The notes under the pieces are model-generated. The model was not told where the DNA came from and searched no databases. It saw nothing but the letters and a program-made list of their open reading frames with translations. Positions 20,705 through 29,070 of a stretch of DNA of 64,000 bases are shown piece after piece; positions within the stretch are counted from its first letter, which is position 1, and each line of letters begins with the position of its first letter. The position numbers and the translations under genes were made by a program. The stretch spans positions 1 to 64,000 of the forward strand of contig NZ_JACAGN010000013.1 in the NCBI RefSeq assembly GCF_030324495.1. The letters are read 5' to 3'. The stretch comes from Myroides sp. 1354 (lineage in GTDB: Bacteria; Bacteroidota; Bacteroidia; Flavobacteriales; Flavobacteriaceae).

Positions 20705-21298
20705 TTAATCAATATCGGGTGCTACATCTAATTGCTCTGCAGAAAGTCCCGCTTTTCCATCGCCTAAAATGAAATCGATTTTAGAGTTTTTTACTACTAA
20801 ATCTCCTTTTTTCAATTTTTTCCCATTTTGATGTACTTCCAAAACCACATCTTTACCAATAAAAGTAGCGTATGATTTGGTTCCTTCTTTCAATCCCATA
20901 GAAGCGATTGTAGCACTAGCTTGTCTAAAAGTTAACTGTTCCAATTCTGGTAAAATTACTTTACCATACCCAGAAGCATTAATTTTAACGTAGATTTTTC
21001 TATTCTCCTTCACACTAGAACCTGGCATAGGATCTTGCTCTAAGATGGTTAGAGGAGGGAAATTTTTATTGTAATCTAATGTATCCAAAACAATCATACG
21101 CAAGTCTTTTTGATCTAAAGTCTGTTCGGCTTGATACGTATCTAGCTTCAGTAAATTAGGTACTTCGATGTGTTGTCCGTGATTTGTTGTAATTTTCAAC
21201 CATTTCAATAGGCCTAGAACACCCACAATAGAGATTACAATGGCCGCTGCCAAAGAAATTAAAAAGCTCTTACTTTTAAAAAATTGAACTAATTTCAT
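20705..21298 (-). CDS. Membrane-anchored PASTA domain protein
   Basis: 197 residues with a single N-terminal membrane helix (about 12-32, LISLAAAIVISIVGVLGLLKWL), so the rest faces the periplasm. Two PASTA repeats follow (HIEVPNLLKLDTYQAEQTL... at about 43-108 and KVILPELEQLTFRQASATI... from about 113), plus a partial third segment. PASTA domains bind peptidoglycan or beta-lactam-like ligands in Gram-positive kinases. There is no kinase domain here, so the role is unknown. Paired with rluD on minus and divergent from ddl, a cell-wall gene, which fits an envelope role. Confidence 0.85.
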   Translation of the reverse strand: MKLVQFFKSKSFLISLAAAIVISIVGVLGLLKWLKITTNHGQHIEVPNLLKLDTYQAEQTLDQKDLRMIVLDTLDYNKNFPPLTILEQDPMPGSSVKENRKIYVKINASGYGKVILPELEQLTFRQASATIASMGLKEGTKSYATFIGKDVVLEVHQNGKKLKKGDLVVKNSKIDFILGDGKAGLSAEQLDVAPDID

Positions 21299-21314
21299 AG
21301 GGTTAGATTTTTGA

Positions 21315-21322
21315 CAAAGATA
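21315..21322 (-). promoter_or_regulatory. -7 element TATCTTTG of the PASTA-rluD operon
   Basis: Exact TAnnTTTG on minus, start near 21309, 11 nt before the ATG at 21298. Confidence 0.6.
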
Positions 21323-21359
21323 TAAAATCGAAAAGATTTTTTGTTTCTGTGTTTTATTA

Positions 21360-21367
21360 TAAATTTG
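21360..21367 (+). promoter_or_regulatory. -7 element TAAATTTG of ddl-coaD
   Basis: Exact TAnnTTTG with a TTG at 21341-21343 (16-nt spacer); start near 21373. Confidence 0.6.
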
Positions 21368-21412
21368 TTTGAAACAATTCTTTTATAAATCTAACCTCAA
21401 CATTCTGGACAT

Positions 21413-22387
21413 ATGAAGCAAGTAGCAATAATTATGGGAGGCTATTCAAGTGAATTTGAAATTTCACTCAAAAGTGGTCAAGTTGTATTTGACACCTTGG
21501 ATCGCACAAAATACACCCCGTATAAAATCCATATTTTTCGCGATAAATGGGTATATGTAGATGAGAATAACGATGAGTTTCCAGTAGATAGAAACGATTT
21601 TTCAGTATTGTACAAAGGACAAAAAATAACATTTGATGTTGTTTTCAATGCCATCCACGGAACACCAGGTGAGGATGGTTTATTACAAGCATATTTTGAG
21701 TTAATCCACATGCCTCATACTTCGTGTAATGCTTACCAAGCAGCCTTAACGATGAATAAACGAGATATGTTATCTGTATTAAAGCCTTATGGAATTAAGA
21801 CGGCTATCTCCTATTATTTAAATGAAGGAGAGGACATCAACCCGGAAGAAATTATTCAACGCGTAGGATTACCTTGTTTTGTTAAACCCAACCGTTCAGG
21901 ATCAAGCTTTGGAATCTCTAAAGCCCATACAACAGAAGAATTAATAAAAGCCATAGAAGTCGCTTACCAAGAAGACAATGAAATCTTAATTGAGAGTTTC
22001 TTAAAAGGTACGGAAGTTTCTGTCGGTGTCATCAAGTACAAGGGAGAAGTAATTGTCTTACCTATTACAGAAATTGTCAGCGAAAATGACTTTTTTGATT
22101 ATGAAGCAAAATACTTGGGTAAATCTCAAGAGATTACTCCAGCGCGCATTGATGATGTAATTAAAGCAAAAATTGAAGAGGTAGCGATTAAAATTTACCG
22201 CATATTAAAAATGGATGGATTTTCGAGAAGTGAATTTATTATTGTTGGAGACACTCCTTTCTTACTCGAAATGAATACCGTACCCGGATTAACTAGAGAG
22301 AGTATTTTACCTCAACAAGCGGCAGAAGCGAAAATATCATTACCTGATTTGTTTGACAATGCAATAGTTTTAGCTTTGCAAAAATAA
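21413..22387 (+). CDS. ddl: D-alanine--D-alanine ligase
   Basis: ATP-dependent synthesis of D-Ala-D-Ala for peptidoglycan. 324-residue ATP-grasp protein. Conserved blocks: IMGGYSSEFEISLKSG (residues 6-21), AIHGTPGEDGLLQAYFE, LPCFVKPNRSGSSFGI with the Ser/Lys lid region, and the metal-binding LEMNTVPGLTRES near 283. Its own promoter lies upstream. coaD begins 13 nt after the stop, so they share a transcript. Confidence 0.95.
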   Translation: MKQVAIIMGGYSSEFEISLKSGQVVFDTLDRTKYTPYKIHIFRDKWVYVDENNDEFPVDRNDFSVLYKGQKITFDVVFNAIHGTPGEDGLLQAYFELIHMPHTSCNAYQAALTMNKRDMLSVLKPYGIKTAISYYLNEGEDINPEEIIQRVGLPCFVKPNRSGSSFGISKAHTTEELIKAIEVAYQEDNEILIESFLKGTEVSVGVIKYKGEVIVLPITEIVSENDFFDYEAKYLGKSQEITPARIDDVIKAKIEEVAIKIYRILKMDGFSRSEFIIVGDTPFLLEMNTVPGLTRESILPQQAAEAKISLPDLFDNAIVLALQK

Positions 22388-22400
22388 AGACTCCCAAACT

Positions 22401-22853
22401 ATGAGAAGAGCTGTTTTTCCGGGATCATTTGATCCCATAACGAATGGGCATTACGACATTATCAAGCGAGCGTTGCCTCTTTTTGATGAAATTATCATTG
22501 CTATTGGTGTCAATGCAGATAAAAAATATATGTTTAGCTTAGAAGAACGCAAGGTTTTTATTGAAAAAACTTTTGCTGATGAGCCCAAAATAAAAGTAGA
22601 AACCTATCAAGGATTAACCACTGATTTTTGTCACCAGAAAAAAGCACAATTTATTTTAAGAGGCTTGCGAAATCCGGCAGATTTCGAATTTGAAAAGGCC
22701 ATTGCTCACACCAATCGCTTCTTGACTAAAATCGAAACGGTATTTTTACTGACTGCAGCAAGTACTTCTTTTATCAGTTCAAGTATTGTACGCGATGTGA
22801 TTCGCAACCATGGAGATTATACCAAATTAGTACCACAACCCGTACGCATCTAA
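22401..22853 (+). CDS. coaD: Pantetheine-phosphate adenylyltransferase
   Basis: Penultimate step of CoA synthesis: adenylates 4'-phosphopantetheine. 150 residues, normal for the hexameric bacterial enzyme. Nucleotidyltransferase signature FPGSFDPITNGHYDII (TNGH = T/HxGH motif, residues 6-21), phosphopantetheine-site RGLRNPADFEFE and the ISSSIVRD motif near the C-terminus. Downstream partner of ddl. A strong terminator follows. Confidence 0.95.
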   Translation: MRRAVFPGSFDPITNGHYDIIKRALPLFDEIIIAIGVNADKKYMFSLEERKVFIEKTFADEPKIKVETYQGLTTDFCHQKKAQFILRGLRNPADFEFEKAIAHTNRFLTKIETVFLLTAASTSFISSSIVRDVIRNHGDYTKLVPQPVRI

Positions 22854-22856
22854 TAT

Positions 22857-22886
22857 AAAAAAGTCGCTCAAGAGCGACTTTTTTTA
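22857..22886. terminator. Bidirectional terminator between coaD and NUDIX gene
   Basis: Hairpin AAGTCGCT-caag-AGCGACTT with A- and T-runs on each side; the two genes converge here. Confidence 0.87.
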
Positions 22887-23492
22887 TTATTCACTAAGCA
22901 AACCTGCTTCTTCTACTAAAAGTTTGATATTCTCATAAGAATTGGACATCGCTTCTTTGATTTGCTGTTTATCAAACCAAACTACTTCTTCAATTCCTTC
23001 CTCTGCCTGTCCCATTAACGCTCCATCATATGTGGTTGTCATTTCAAACCAACTGGTAATCTTCAGTCGATATTTTCCGTTTCGCTTAAAAATATGGTAG
23101 GTTTTTGGTAGCTTTTTGGTTACTTTCAACTGACGCACTCCTGTTTCCTCTTCTACTTCTCTTACAGCAGTCTCCTCAATTTCTTCGTATTTTTCAATTC
23201 CTCCTTTAGGCAAATCCCATTTGCCATTGCGTTTGATAAAAAGTACTTTCCCTTCTGTATTATACACCACTCCTCCTCCTGCTTTTTGAACGGGAATTTT
23301 CTCTTTTAGCCTTTTCATCATGGCTTTTTCGTCTGGATGATATAAAAATGCCTTATCAATTTTATTTTGAAAATATTTAATGATAATTTTGTCAATATCA
23401 ACACTGTCTAACAAGAACAACTGAAAATCGGTTTCTTTCTCAATTTTATCAGTTAGAAACAACGGTTTATCGTTTACAAAAACTTTATACAT
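22887..23492 (-). CDS. NUDIX hydrolase
   Basis: 201 residues with a full Nudix box, GGIEKYEEIEETAVREVEEE followed by TGV (about 117-139), matching G-x5-E-x7-REUxEExGU. The N-terminal 60 residues (MYKVFVNDKPLFLTDKIEKE) form a separate small domain seen in some flavobacterial Nudix proteins. The substrate cannot be read from sequence; diadenosine polyphosphates or nucleoside diphosphate derivatives are typical. It is divergent from pyrE with only 7 nt between the starts, so the promoters must overlap the opposite genes. Confidence 0.85.
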   Translation of the reverse strand: MYKVFVNDKPLFLTDKIEKETDFQLFLLDSVDIDKIIIKYFQNKIDKAFLYHPDEKAMMKRLKEKIPVQKAGGGVVYNTEGKVLFIKRNGKWDLPKGGIEKYEEIEETAVREVEEETGVRQLKVTKKLPKTYHIFKRNGKYRLKITSWFEMTTTYDGALMGQAEEGIEEVVWFDKQQIKEAMSNSYENIKLLVEEAGLLSE

Positions 23493-23499
23493 TTGTATT

Positions 23500-24141
23500 A
23501 TGATTTTTACTAAAGAAACAGCTCAACAAACGGCCGAATTACTTCTGCAAATTAACGCAATTAAATTAAATCCAAAAAATCCTTTTACATGGGCTTCTGG
23601 ATGGAAATCACCCATTTATTGCGATAACCGTATTACTTTGTCTTATCCAGAGATAAGAAAATACTTAAAAGAAGAGTTTGCCAAACACATTGTAGAAAAA
23701 TATGGTAAGCCTGAAGTAATTGCAGGTGTAGCAACAGGAGCTATTGGAATCGGTTTATTAGTCGCTGAAGCTTTGGAATTGCCTTTCGTTTATGTTCGCC
23801 CTGAACCTAAAAAACACGGAAGACAAAATCAAATTGAAGGACAATTAGAACCAGGAAAAAAAGTAGTTGTAATTGAAGATTTAATCAGCACAGGAAAAAG
23901 TAGCTTACAAGCGGTAGAAGCTTTAAAAGAAAACGGAGCTGAAATTTTAGGAATGGCTGCAATCTTCACCTATGAATTTCAAGTATCTAAAGACAACTTT
24001 GCTCAAGCAGGAGTTGAATTAACTACTTTGAGTAATTATACTTCTTTGTTGGAAAACGCAGTAAAACAAAACTATATTTCTGCTTCCGATTTAGAAACAC
24101 TACAAGAATGGAGAGTTAATCCATCCGAATGGAATCAATAA
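23500..24141 (+). CDS. pyrE: Orotate phosphoribosyltransferase
   Basis: Forms OMP from orotate and PRPP in pyrimidine synthesis. 213 residues. The orotate-site segment FTWASGWKSPIYCDNR is at about 28-43, the catalytic-loop Lys/Arg in RPEPKKHGRQNQIEG at about 106-120, and the PRPP-binding motif VVVIEDLISTGKSS at about 124-137. The SRPBCC gene starts 16 nt after the stop and is probably co-transcribed. Confidence 0.95.
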   Translation: MIFTKETAQQTAELLLQINAIKLNPKNPFTWASGWKSPIYCDNRITLSYPEIRKYLKEEFAKHIVEKYGKPEVIAGVATGAIGIGLLVAEALELPFVYVRPEPKKHGRQNQIEGQLEPGKKVVVIEDLISTGKSSLQAVEALKENGAEILGMAAIFTYEFQVSKDNFAQAGVELTTLSNYTSLLENAVKQNYISASDLETLQEWRVNPSEWNQ

Positions 24142-24157
24142 TTAAAGAAATAAAAGT

Positions 24158-24550
24158 ATGCAATTAGAAAGTCCAAAAGTAAAAGTGGCGCAATCTGCTG
24201 AATATATATTTAACGCATTATCTGACGTAAAAAACTTTGAAAAGTTAATGCCTGAATCGATTGCTAAATTTGAAGTAACAGGAGATGATTCGTTCATCTT
24301 TGCATTGAAAGGAATGCCTGAAATCAAATTAAAAAAGAAAGAAGCAACACCAAATTCTAAAATTGTTTTAGGTGCGGCAAGTGATAAACTTCCTTTTACA
24401 TTAACAGGAGATATCACAGAAGTAGATGGGAACAATACGGAAATTCAACTTCACTTTGAAGGAAATTTCAATCCGATGATGGCAATGATGGTGAAAGGAC
24501 CTATTGGTAAATTCATCGAAGCTTTAGCTGGAAACATGAATAAATTATAA
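24158..24550 (+). CDS. SRPBCC (START-like) family protein
   Basis: 130 residues of a START/Bet v1-like fold: N-terminal VAQSAEYIFNALSDVKNFEKLMP is the usual SRPBCC opening, followed by alternating strands and a long C-terminal helix (PIGKFIEALAGNMNKL). Such proteins bind hydrophobic ligands, but no ligand can be named. Soluble, with no signal peptide. It follows pyrE closely and ends at a strong terminator. Confidence 0.75.
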   Translation: MQLESPKVKVAQSAEYIFNALSDVKNFEKLMPESIAKFEVTGDDSFIFALKGMPEIKLKKKEATPNSKIVLGAASDKLPFTLTGDITEVDGNNTEIQLHFEGNFNPMMAMMVKGPIGKFIEALAGNMNKL

Positions 24551-24586
24551 AAAAAAAGAGCTTGATTAAATCAAGCTCTTTTTTTT
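24551..24586. terminator. Bidirectional terminator
   Basis: Hairpin AAAGAGCTTGATT-aaa-TCAAGCTCTTT between convergent genes, with A9/T9 runs. Confidence 0.87.
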
Positions 24587-25332
24587 TATTTTAATTCTAC
24601 TTTATATTCTAATATTTTAGGATTGGCAACAACTTCTGACATCTTAAACTCTTTGACAAAAGACTTCCCATCTTGCGCAATTAATGCATCAGCATAAGAA
24701 ACAGATTGAATGGGTTGTTCAAAATTCACTTTAATTCTGTACGTAAACATCCCTGCCATTTGTCCTAGTTCACCTAAACCTTTCTGTAAATCTTCTGGTT
24801 TAACGGAAATAGTGCGTTGTAAGGTTTTTTTCTTCCACTCAAATTTAGAATTTTTCACAAACTCAGGCGTATCTAATTTCTTGGTATTTCCTTCTCCTAA
24901 TGCGCTTAATTCTTCTAAATTTATCAAGGATGTATTGAGATCCGAAGCATTTTTAGCAATAATTTTTAACGCAATATTTCCAACAGAATCATTCATCATC
25001 ACTCTAGCGCGAAGATTTTCTGTTTTCTTCAATAAATTGGGATTTGCTTTTAAAATACTATCTTTCTTTTGTTCTGGTTTCTTACTTTCTAACAAACTGA
25101 GATCCAACAATTGTTCTACCGTTAATTCTTCTCCATTAATTAAATCTAATGCTTTTTTCACATCTTTTGACATGCCGTTTGAATTGGGCATTGCTTGTAG
25201 TAATTCAGAGAAATTCATCTCCAAGCCATATGTGATTGCTCCTTCTTTTTTTACGGTTACTTCTTCTGTTGTTACACACGACTGAAATAAAAAACCAAAG
25301 GCTACTATTAATCCAATTACTTTTTTCATCAT
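24586..25332 (-). CDS. Predicted lipoprotein of unknown function
   Basis: 248 residues. Signal peptide with lipobox LFQSC (Cys19), so probably lipid-anchored in the envelope. The mature part mixes helices and strands (about 30-248), with many Lys and Leu and no recognised domain. Translation may start at the first or second Met (MMKK). It is monocistronic, convergent with pyrE-SRPBCC. I assign no function. Confidence 0.72.
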   Translation of the reverse strand: MMKKVIGLIVAFGFLFQSCVTTEEVTVKKEGAITYGLEMNFSELLQAMPNSNGMSKDVKKALDLINGEELTVEQLLDLSLLESKKPEQKKDSILKANPNLLKKTENLRARVMMNDSVGNIALKIIAKNASDLNTSLINLEELSALGEGNTKKLDTPEFVKNSKFEWKKKTLQRTISVKPEDLQKGLGELGQMAGMFTYRIKVNFEQPIQSVSYADALIAQDGKSFVKEFKMSEVVANPKILEYKVELK

Positions 25333-25462
25333 TTATAATTTTATTTACAAAAATAGACAAATCTACACAACCGTAATGATTTAACGCATCAATTCTCCCT
25401 TCGACACCATTCTGCATATTTTTCAATATTTTTCTTCTAAAAAAATAAAAATTCATTTTTTG

Positions 25463-25494
25463 TTGTTTATATCAAAAAGTTTTTGCAAAATTTG
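25463..25494 (+). promoter_or_regulatory. Probable promoter of the rtcB leader
   Basis: TTG at 25463-25465, a 21-nt spacer and AAAATTTG at 25487-25494, one base off TAnnTTTG. Start would be near 25500, giving a leader of about 280 nt before rtcB. Confidence 0.5.
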
Positions 25495-25531
25495 CATTCA
25501 AATACGTTTAACACATTAAAACGAAGAAAAA

Positions 25532-25612
25532 ATGTTTGTACAAAATTCTACATCGACATTGTTCACACTAGCACAAGGTGCAAGGGTGTATCTTCGTGCT
25601 ACTTCTTTTTAG
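25532..25612 (+). CDS. 26-residue leader peptide upstream of rtcB-prfH
   Basis: ATG at 25532, TAG at 25610-25612. The peptide begins MFVQNSTSTL and ends ARVYLRATSF. It lies between the probable promoter and an intrinsic terminator that precedes rtcB by 110 nt. Its codons 19-22 (GTG TAT CTT CGT) form the antiterminator strand. It has no run of one amino acid, so it does not look like a classic amino-acid sensor; it may report general translation competence or contain a stall sequence. I do not recognise the peptide. Confidence 0.6.
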   Translation: MFVQNSTSTLFTLAQGARVYLRATSF

Positions 25613-25637
25613 TAAATCAATTACTTTTATATATGAA

Positions 25638-25668
25638 AAGCCCGAAGATGTAAATTCGGGCTTTTTTT
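25638..25668 (+). terminator. Intrinsic terminator in the rtcB leader (attenuator)
   Basis: Stem AAGCCCGAA (25638-25646), loop gatgtaaa, TTCGGGCTT (25655-25663), then T-run to 25668. It lies upstream of the operon, not after a full gene. Confidence 0.88.
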
Positions 25669-25781
25669 GTTTATTCCGGACCCTTTACAAAAACCCGAAT
25701 TGACGCGTTGGTCGAACGCCAACTATTTTTTAAGCTATGTTATTTACAGCATGGCCTTTATTGTCAATTAAACAAGAAATC

Positions 25782-27173
25782 ATGGGAAGGAAACTTTCAG
25801 GGAAAGACTTAATTCAATTGGGTTTTCCTCAAAACAATACAATCAATATTGCTTTAGGCACCATCAGTCGTTATAAGAAGAAAGAAAACAAAGATGCCGT
25901 GCTAAGAGAAGCGAAACAAGTGTTACAAAACCCCGAGTCCTATTTAGGTGATGGCATTTGGGGAAAAGTAGCCGAAAGTATGGTAAAACAAGTAGAAATC
26001 AAACGACACGAGTTGACCCATACAAGAGCACCATTCTCTATTTTTGGAGAAGATGCGATAGATGAACAAACCAAATATCAACTCTATACGGCTTTAAAAT
26101 TACCCGTAGCAGCGGCAGGGGCTTTAATGCCTGACGCCCATTATGGATACGGATTACCTATAGGTGGTGTTTTAGCTACACATAATGCGGTAATTCCCTA
26201 TGGGGTTGGAGTGGATATTGGTTGTAGAATGAGTTTATCCGTATTCAATTTACCCGCTAGTTTTCTCAAGGGAAAAGACCACCAATTGTTGAATATTTTA
26301 TCGGATCACACCAAATTTGGTATGTATGAAACCCATCAAAACAAGGCTGATCACGAAGTATTCTATCGCGATGAATTTAAAAACATTCCCTTTATAAAAG
26401 GGTTGTTAGACAAGGCGTATAAACAATTGGGAACTTCGGGAAGTGGGAATCACTTCGTCGAAATTGGCATTGTTCGATTAACGGAAACTAAACCAGAATG
26501 GAAATTAATACCTGGGGATTATATTGCAGTTCTATCACACAGTGGATCCAGAGGATTAGGAGCGAATATAGCCAAGCACTACACCTATTTAGCAACCAAA
26601 CAATGTCCACTACCGAGTAATGCCCAGCATCTAGCTTGGCTAGATCTCAATACACATGATGGACAAGAATACTGGTTGGCGATGAATTTAGCAGGGGATT
26701 ATGCCAAAGCTTGTCACGACGATATTCACCGTCGAATTGCCAAAGCCTTAGGAAAACAGATTGCGTTTACCATTGAGAATCACCACAATTTTGCATGGAA
26801 AGAAACCATCAACGGTCAAGAACTCATTGTACACCGCAAAGGAGCAACCCCTGCAGCCGTTGGTCAATTGGGCATTATCCCGGGTTCGATGACCACCAAT
26901 GGGTTCATCGTGGAAGGTTTGGGAAATGAGGCGAGTTTACATTCAGCCTCTCATGGCGCGGGCCGCTTGCATTCGCGAAATGTTTGCAAGAGCAAATTCA
27001 CGAAGAGTGATATCAAAACGGAGTTAAAAACAGCAGGTGTTCAACTGATTGGCGGAAGCGTTGACGAAGCGCCCATGGCGTATAAAGATATTAACGCTGT
27101 CATGCAAGCCCAAGAGGATTTAGTAAAAGTATTGGGAACGTTTACGCCTAAATTTGTGAGAATGGATAAGTAA
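25782..27173 (+). CDS. rtcB: RtcB-family RNA ligase (RtcB2-type, paired with PrfH)
   Basis: GTP-dependent ligation of RNA 2',3'-cyclic phosphate or 3'-phosphate to 5'-OH ends. About 463 residues from the ATG at 25782 ([17 protein letters not shown]). Metal-site and catalytic blocks: [14 protein letters not shown] with the Mn-ligating Cys (about 146), [30 protein letters not shown] (about 250) and [12 protein letters not shown] (about 390) with the guanylylated-His loop. The ORF could extend to 25737, but those 15 residues are not like the family. prfH follows 1 nt later. In E. coli RtcB2-PrfH pairs are known to repair and rescue ribosomes cut in the decoding centre. Confidence 0.93.
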   Translation: MGRKLSGKDLIQLGFPQNNTINIALGTISRYKKKENKDAVLREAKQVLQNPESYLGDGIWGKVAESMVKQVEIKRHELTHTRAPFSIFGEDAIDEQTKYQLYTALKLPVAAAGALMPDAHYGYGLPIGGVLATHNAVIPYGVGVDIGCRMSLSVFNLPASFLKGKDHQLLNILSDHTKFGMYETHQNKADHEVFYRDEFKNIPFIKGLLDKAYKQLGTSGSGNHFVEIGIVRLTETKPEWKLIPGDYIAVLSHSGSRGLGANIAKHYTYLATKQCPLPSNAQHLAWLDLNTHDGQEYWLAMNLAGDYAKACHDDIHRRIAKALGKQIAFTIENHHNFAWKETINGQELIVHRKGATPAAVGQLGIIPGSMTTNGFIVEGLGNEASLHSASHGAGRLHSRNVCKSKFTKSDIKTELKTAGVQLIGGSVDEAPMAYKDINAVMQAQEDLVKVLGTFTPKFVRMDK

Positions 27174-27174
27174 G

Positions 27175-27807
27175 ATGAAGAAGATTATACAAATTACATC
27201 GGGAAGAGGTCCCGCTGAATGTGGATTTGCCGTTGGTAAAATCGCAGCTATTCTACATAAAGAAGCGAATAAATTACAGTTTACTGTCTGTTACCAAGAG
27301 TCAAAGGAGCGAGATTCAGATTCAATTTTTATTGAACTAAATAGTACGCAAGAACATAAACTTGAGTCTTTTATGCAATCTTGGCTGGGGAGTATACAAT
27401 GGATATGTCCAAGTCCATTCCGCTCGAAGCACAAGCGAAAAAACTGGTTTATTGGAATTTTTGAAACCACAGAGATGGATACTGCCTTTGTTTTAGAAGA
27501 GAACGATTTAGAATATCAAGCTATTCGCAGTTCAGGTGCAGGAGGACAACATGTCAATAAGGTGAGTTCAGCTGTACGTGTGACTCATCTCCCTACAGGA
27601 TTACAAGTGATTGCTATGGATAGTCGATCTCAACATCAAAACAAAAAACTAGCCAAGGAACGATTGCTGCTTAAATTAGAGCAATCCAAAGTACATGATG
27701 CAGCGCTTATGGAAAAACGAACCTGGCTAAACCAAACACAAATCGAAAGAGGAAATCCCACACGTATCTTTGTGGGACCTCTGTTTAAACAAAAAGGGAG
27801 CGTATAG
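27175..27807 (+). CDS. prfH: Peptide chain release factor homologue PrfH
   Basis: 210 residues, a class I release factor-like protein lacking the N-terminal codon-recognition domain of RF1/RF2. The GGQ loop that triggers peptidyl-tRNA hydrolysis is in [16 protein letters not shown] (about 119-134), and the conserved [17 protein letters not shown] helps tRNA/rRNA contact. Overlap spacing with rtcB is 1 nt, showing tight coupling. The known role is release of nascent chains from ribosomes with a cleaved 16S decoding centre so that RtcB can religate the rRNA. Here this is inferred from family and gene order. Confidence 0.92.
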   Translation: MKKIIQITSGRGPAECGFAVGKIAAILHKEANKLQFTVCYQESKERDSDSIFIELNSTQEHKLESFMQSWLGSIQWICPSPFRSKHKRKNWFIGIFETTEMDTAFVLEENDLEYQAIRSSGAGGQHVNKVSSAVRVTHLPTGLQVIAMDSRSQHQNKKLAKERLLLKLEQSKVHDAALMEKRTWLNQTQIERGNPTRIFVGPLFKQKGSV

Positions 27808-27820
27808 CTCCCTTTTTTTA
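27790..27820. terminator. Terminator between prfH and clpS
   Basis: Hairpin AAAAGGGAGC-gtata-GCTCCCTTTT with T-run; the genes converge. Confidence 0.87.
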
Positions 27821-28093
27821 TTGTATCTCAGCACTTAACCCTGCATCTAACAATTGCAGGCATTGTGGTTTTAATTTTTTAAACTCACCAGTCTTAACCG
27901 TACATTTTCCAGTATAATGCACTAAAATAGCACATTGTTCTGCTTGTTCTGCTGTATGGTTACATACCTTAATTAAGGTCTCGATTACATGATCAAAAGT
28001 ATTAACATCATCGTTGTATAAGATAATTTCACTTTGACCGCTGAGCAATTCGGACACCTCAATTTTTTCTTCAACTATTTCCTTTGTACTCAT
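27818..28093 (-). CDS. clpS: ATP-dependent Clp protease adaptor ClpS
   Basis: Delivers N-degron substrates to ClpAP (or ClpC-type) unfoldases. 91 residues. Core motif IILYNDDVNTFDHVIETLIK (about 24-43) with the N-end-rule pocket, then AEQCAILVHYTGKCTVKTG holding the conserved Tyr/Gly region and a C-terminal helix. Normal length for ClpS. 21 nt downstream of prmA on minus, so probably one operon. Confidence 0.93.
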   Translation of the reverse strand: MSTKEIVEEKIEVSELLSGQSEIILYNDDVNTFDHVIETLIKVCNHTAEQAEQCAILVHYTGKCTVKTGEFKKLKPQCLQLLDAGLSAEIQ

Positions 28094-28114
28094 ACTATTC
28101 GCATTTTAATATGA

Positions 28115-28948
28115 CTAACGTTTTTTAAACTTCAAAGATACCCAATTATTTTTTTCTAATTGATTTTCAAAGGTTAAACCTTTTTCTTCTGCTGCTTTTT
28201 TAATACTTGCAACATCTTCTGTATAGAATCCACTGAAGTAAATCTCCCCATTTTCCTTCATTGTTTTGATATAGTGATCCATATCATTCAATAGGATATT
28301 GCGATTAATGTTAGCTAATACGACATCGTATTTCGGTTCTTTTGTCAAAATGGATGCATCTCCTTCAAATACTTCCACATTGGTACAAGCATTGCGTTCT
28401 GCATTTTCAATTGAATTGAGGTAACACCAATTGTCAATATCAATGGCATCTACTTGTTTTGCACCGCGCATGGAAGCTAAGATTGCTAAGATTGCCGTTC
28501 CACATCCCATATCCAAAACCACCTTATCTTGCATCTCGTTGGTTAAAATTTGGCGTACCATCATATAAGTGGTTTCGTGGTGTCCTGTTCCAAAACTCAT
28601 CTTAGGTTCAATTACGATATCGTATTGCGCTTGTGTTTTTTCGTGAAAAGGCGCTCGTATATAACATACACCATCCACGTCAATTGGATCAAAATTCTTC
28701 TCCCATTCCTCATTCCAATTTACTTGTTCTATTTCCTCTTTTCTATAGGTAATAGTAAACTGATTGGATTGTAGAATAAAAATATCCTCTAAAATATCCT
28801 CTGTCCACAAGTCTTGCTGAACATAAGCGCTAACACCTATAGCCGTTTCTTCAAAACTTTCAAATGCTTTTTCTCCCAATTCTGCGATAAGAATCTCTAC
28901 ACCAGGCACTAAAGGCTCTACTGTAAAATGATATCCAATATATGACAT
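28115..28948 (-). CDS. prmA: Ribosomal protein L11 methyltransferase
   Basis: Trimethylates ribosomal protein L11 using S-adenosylmethionine. 277 residues. N-terminal substrate-recognition domain (about 1-105), then a Rossmann methyltransferase domain: PKMSFGTGHHETT (about 118-131), motif I VLDMGCGTAILAILA, and DVVLANINRNILL. The HHETT and NPP-like NIN signatures fit PrmA. Upstream of clpS on the same strand. Confidence 0.92.
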   Translation of the reverse strand: MSYIGYHFTVEPLVPGVEILIAELGEKAFESFEETAIGVSAYVQQDLWTEDILEDIFILQSNQFTITYRKEEIEQVNWNEEWEKNFDPIDVDGVCYIRAPFHEKTQAQYDIVIEPKMSFGTGHHETTYMMVRQILTNEMQDKVVLDMGCGTAILAILASMRGAKQVDAIDIDNWCYLNSIENAERNACTNVEVFEGDASILTKEPKYDVVLANINRNILLNDMDHYIKTMKENGEIYFSGFYTEDVASIKKAAEEKGLTFENQLEKNNWVSLKFKKR

Positions 28949-29042
28949 GCTGTTTTTTCTTTACTATCTTTAGTTAACCATTTAATAACATTGCCCTTAC
29001 ATTTCAATAACAACGATCTAAATGTGGAAACAAAACTAATCT

Positions 29043-29050
29043 TATTTTTG
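29043..29050 (+). promoter_or_regulatory. -7 element TATTTTTG of the porin gene
   Basis: TAnnTTTG match, start near 29056, about 15 nt before the ATG at 29071. Confidence 0.5.
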
Positions 29051-29070
29051 CAATCTCAACACACGTACAC

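Larger units (their letters stand above)
25521..25701 (+). promoter_or_regulatory. Predicted transcription attenuator of rtcB-prfH
   Basis: Mutually exclusive pairings are visible. Segment 1 ACGAAGA (25521-25527) pairs perfectly with TCTTCGT (25591-25597). Segment 2 TGTATCTTCG (25587-25596) pairs with segment 3 CGAAGATGTA (25643-25652), 10 bp with two G-U pairs. Segment 3/4 is the intrinsic terminator (25638-25663). If 2:3 forms, the freed AATTCGGG (25653-25660) can pair perfectly with CCCGAATT (25694-25701). A 26-codon leader peptide covers segment 2. The design matches ribosome-mediated attenuation; the folds are hand-derived. Confidence 0.6.

Noticed and set aside
25737..25781. Upstream 15-residue extension of RtcB (MLFTAWPLLSIKQEI)
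   Set aside because: Not like the family N-terminus, and it lies in the leader after the attenuator; the MGRKLSG start fits better.
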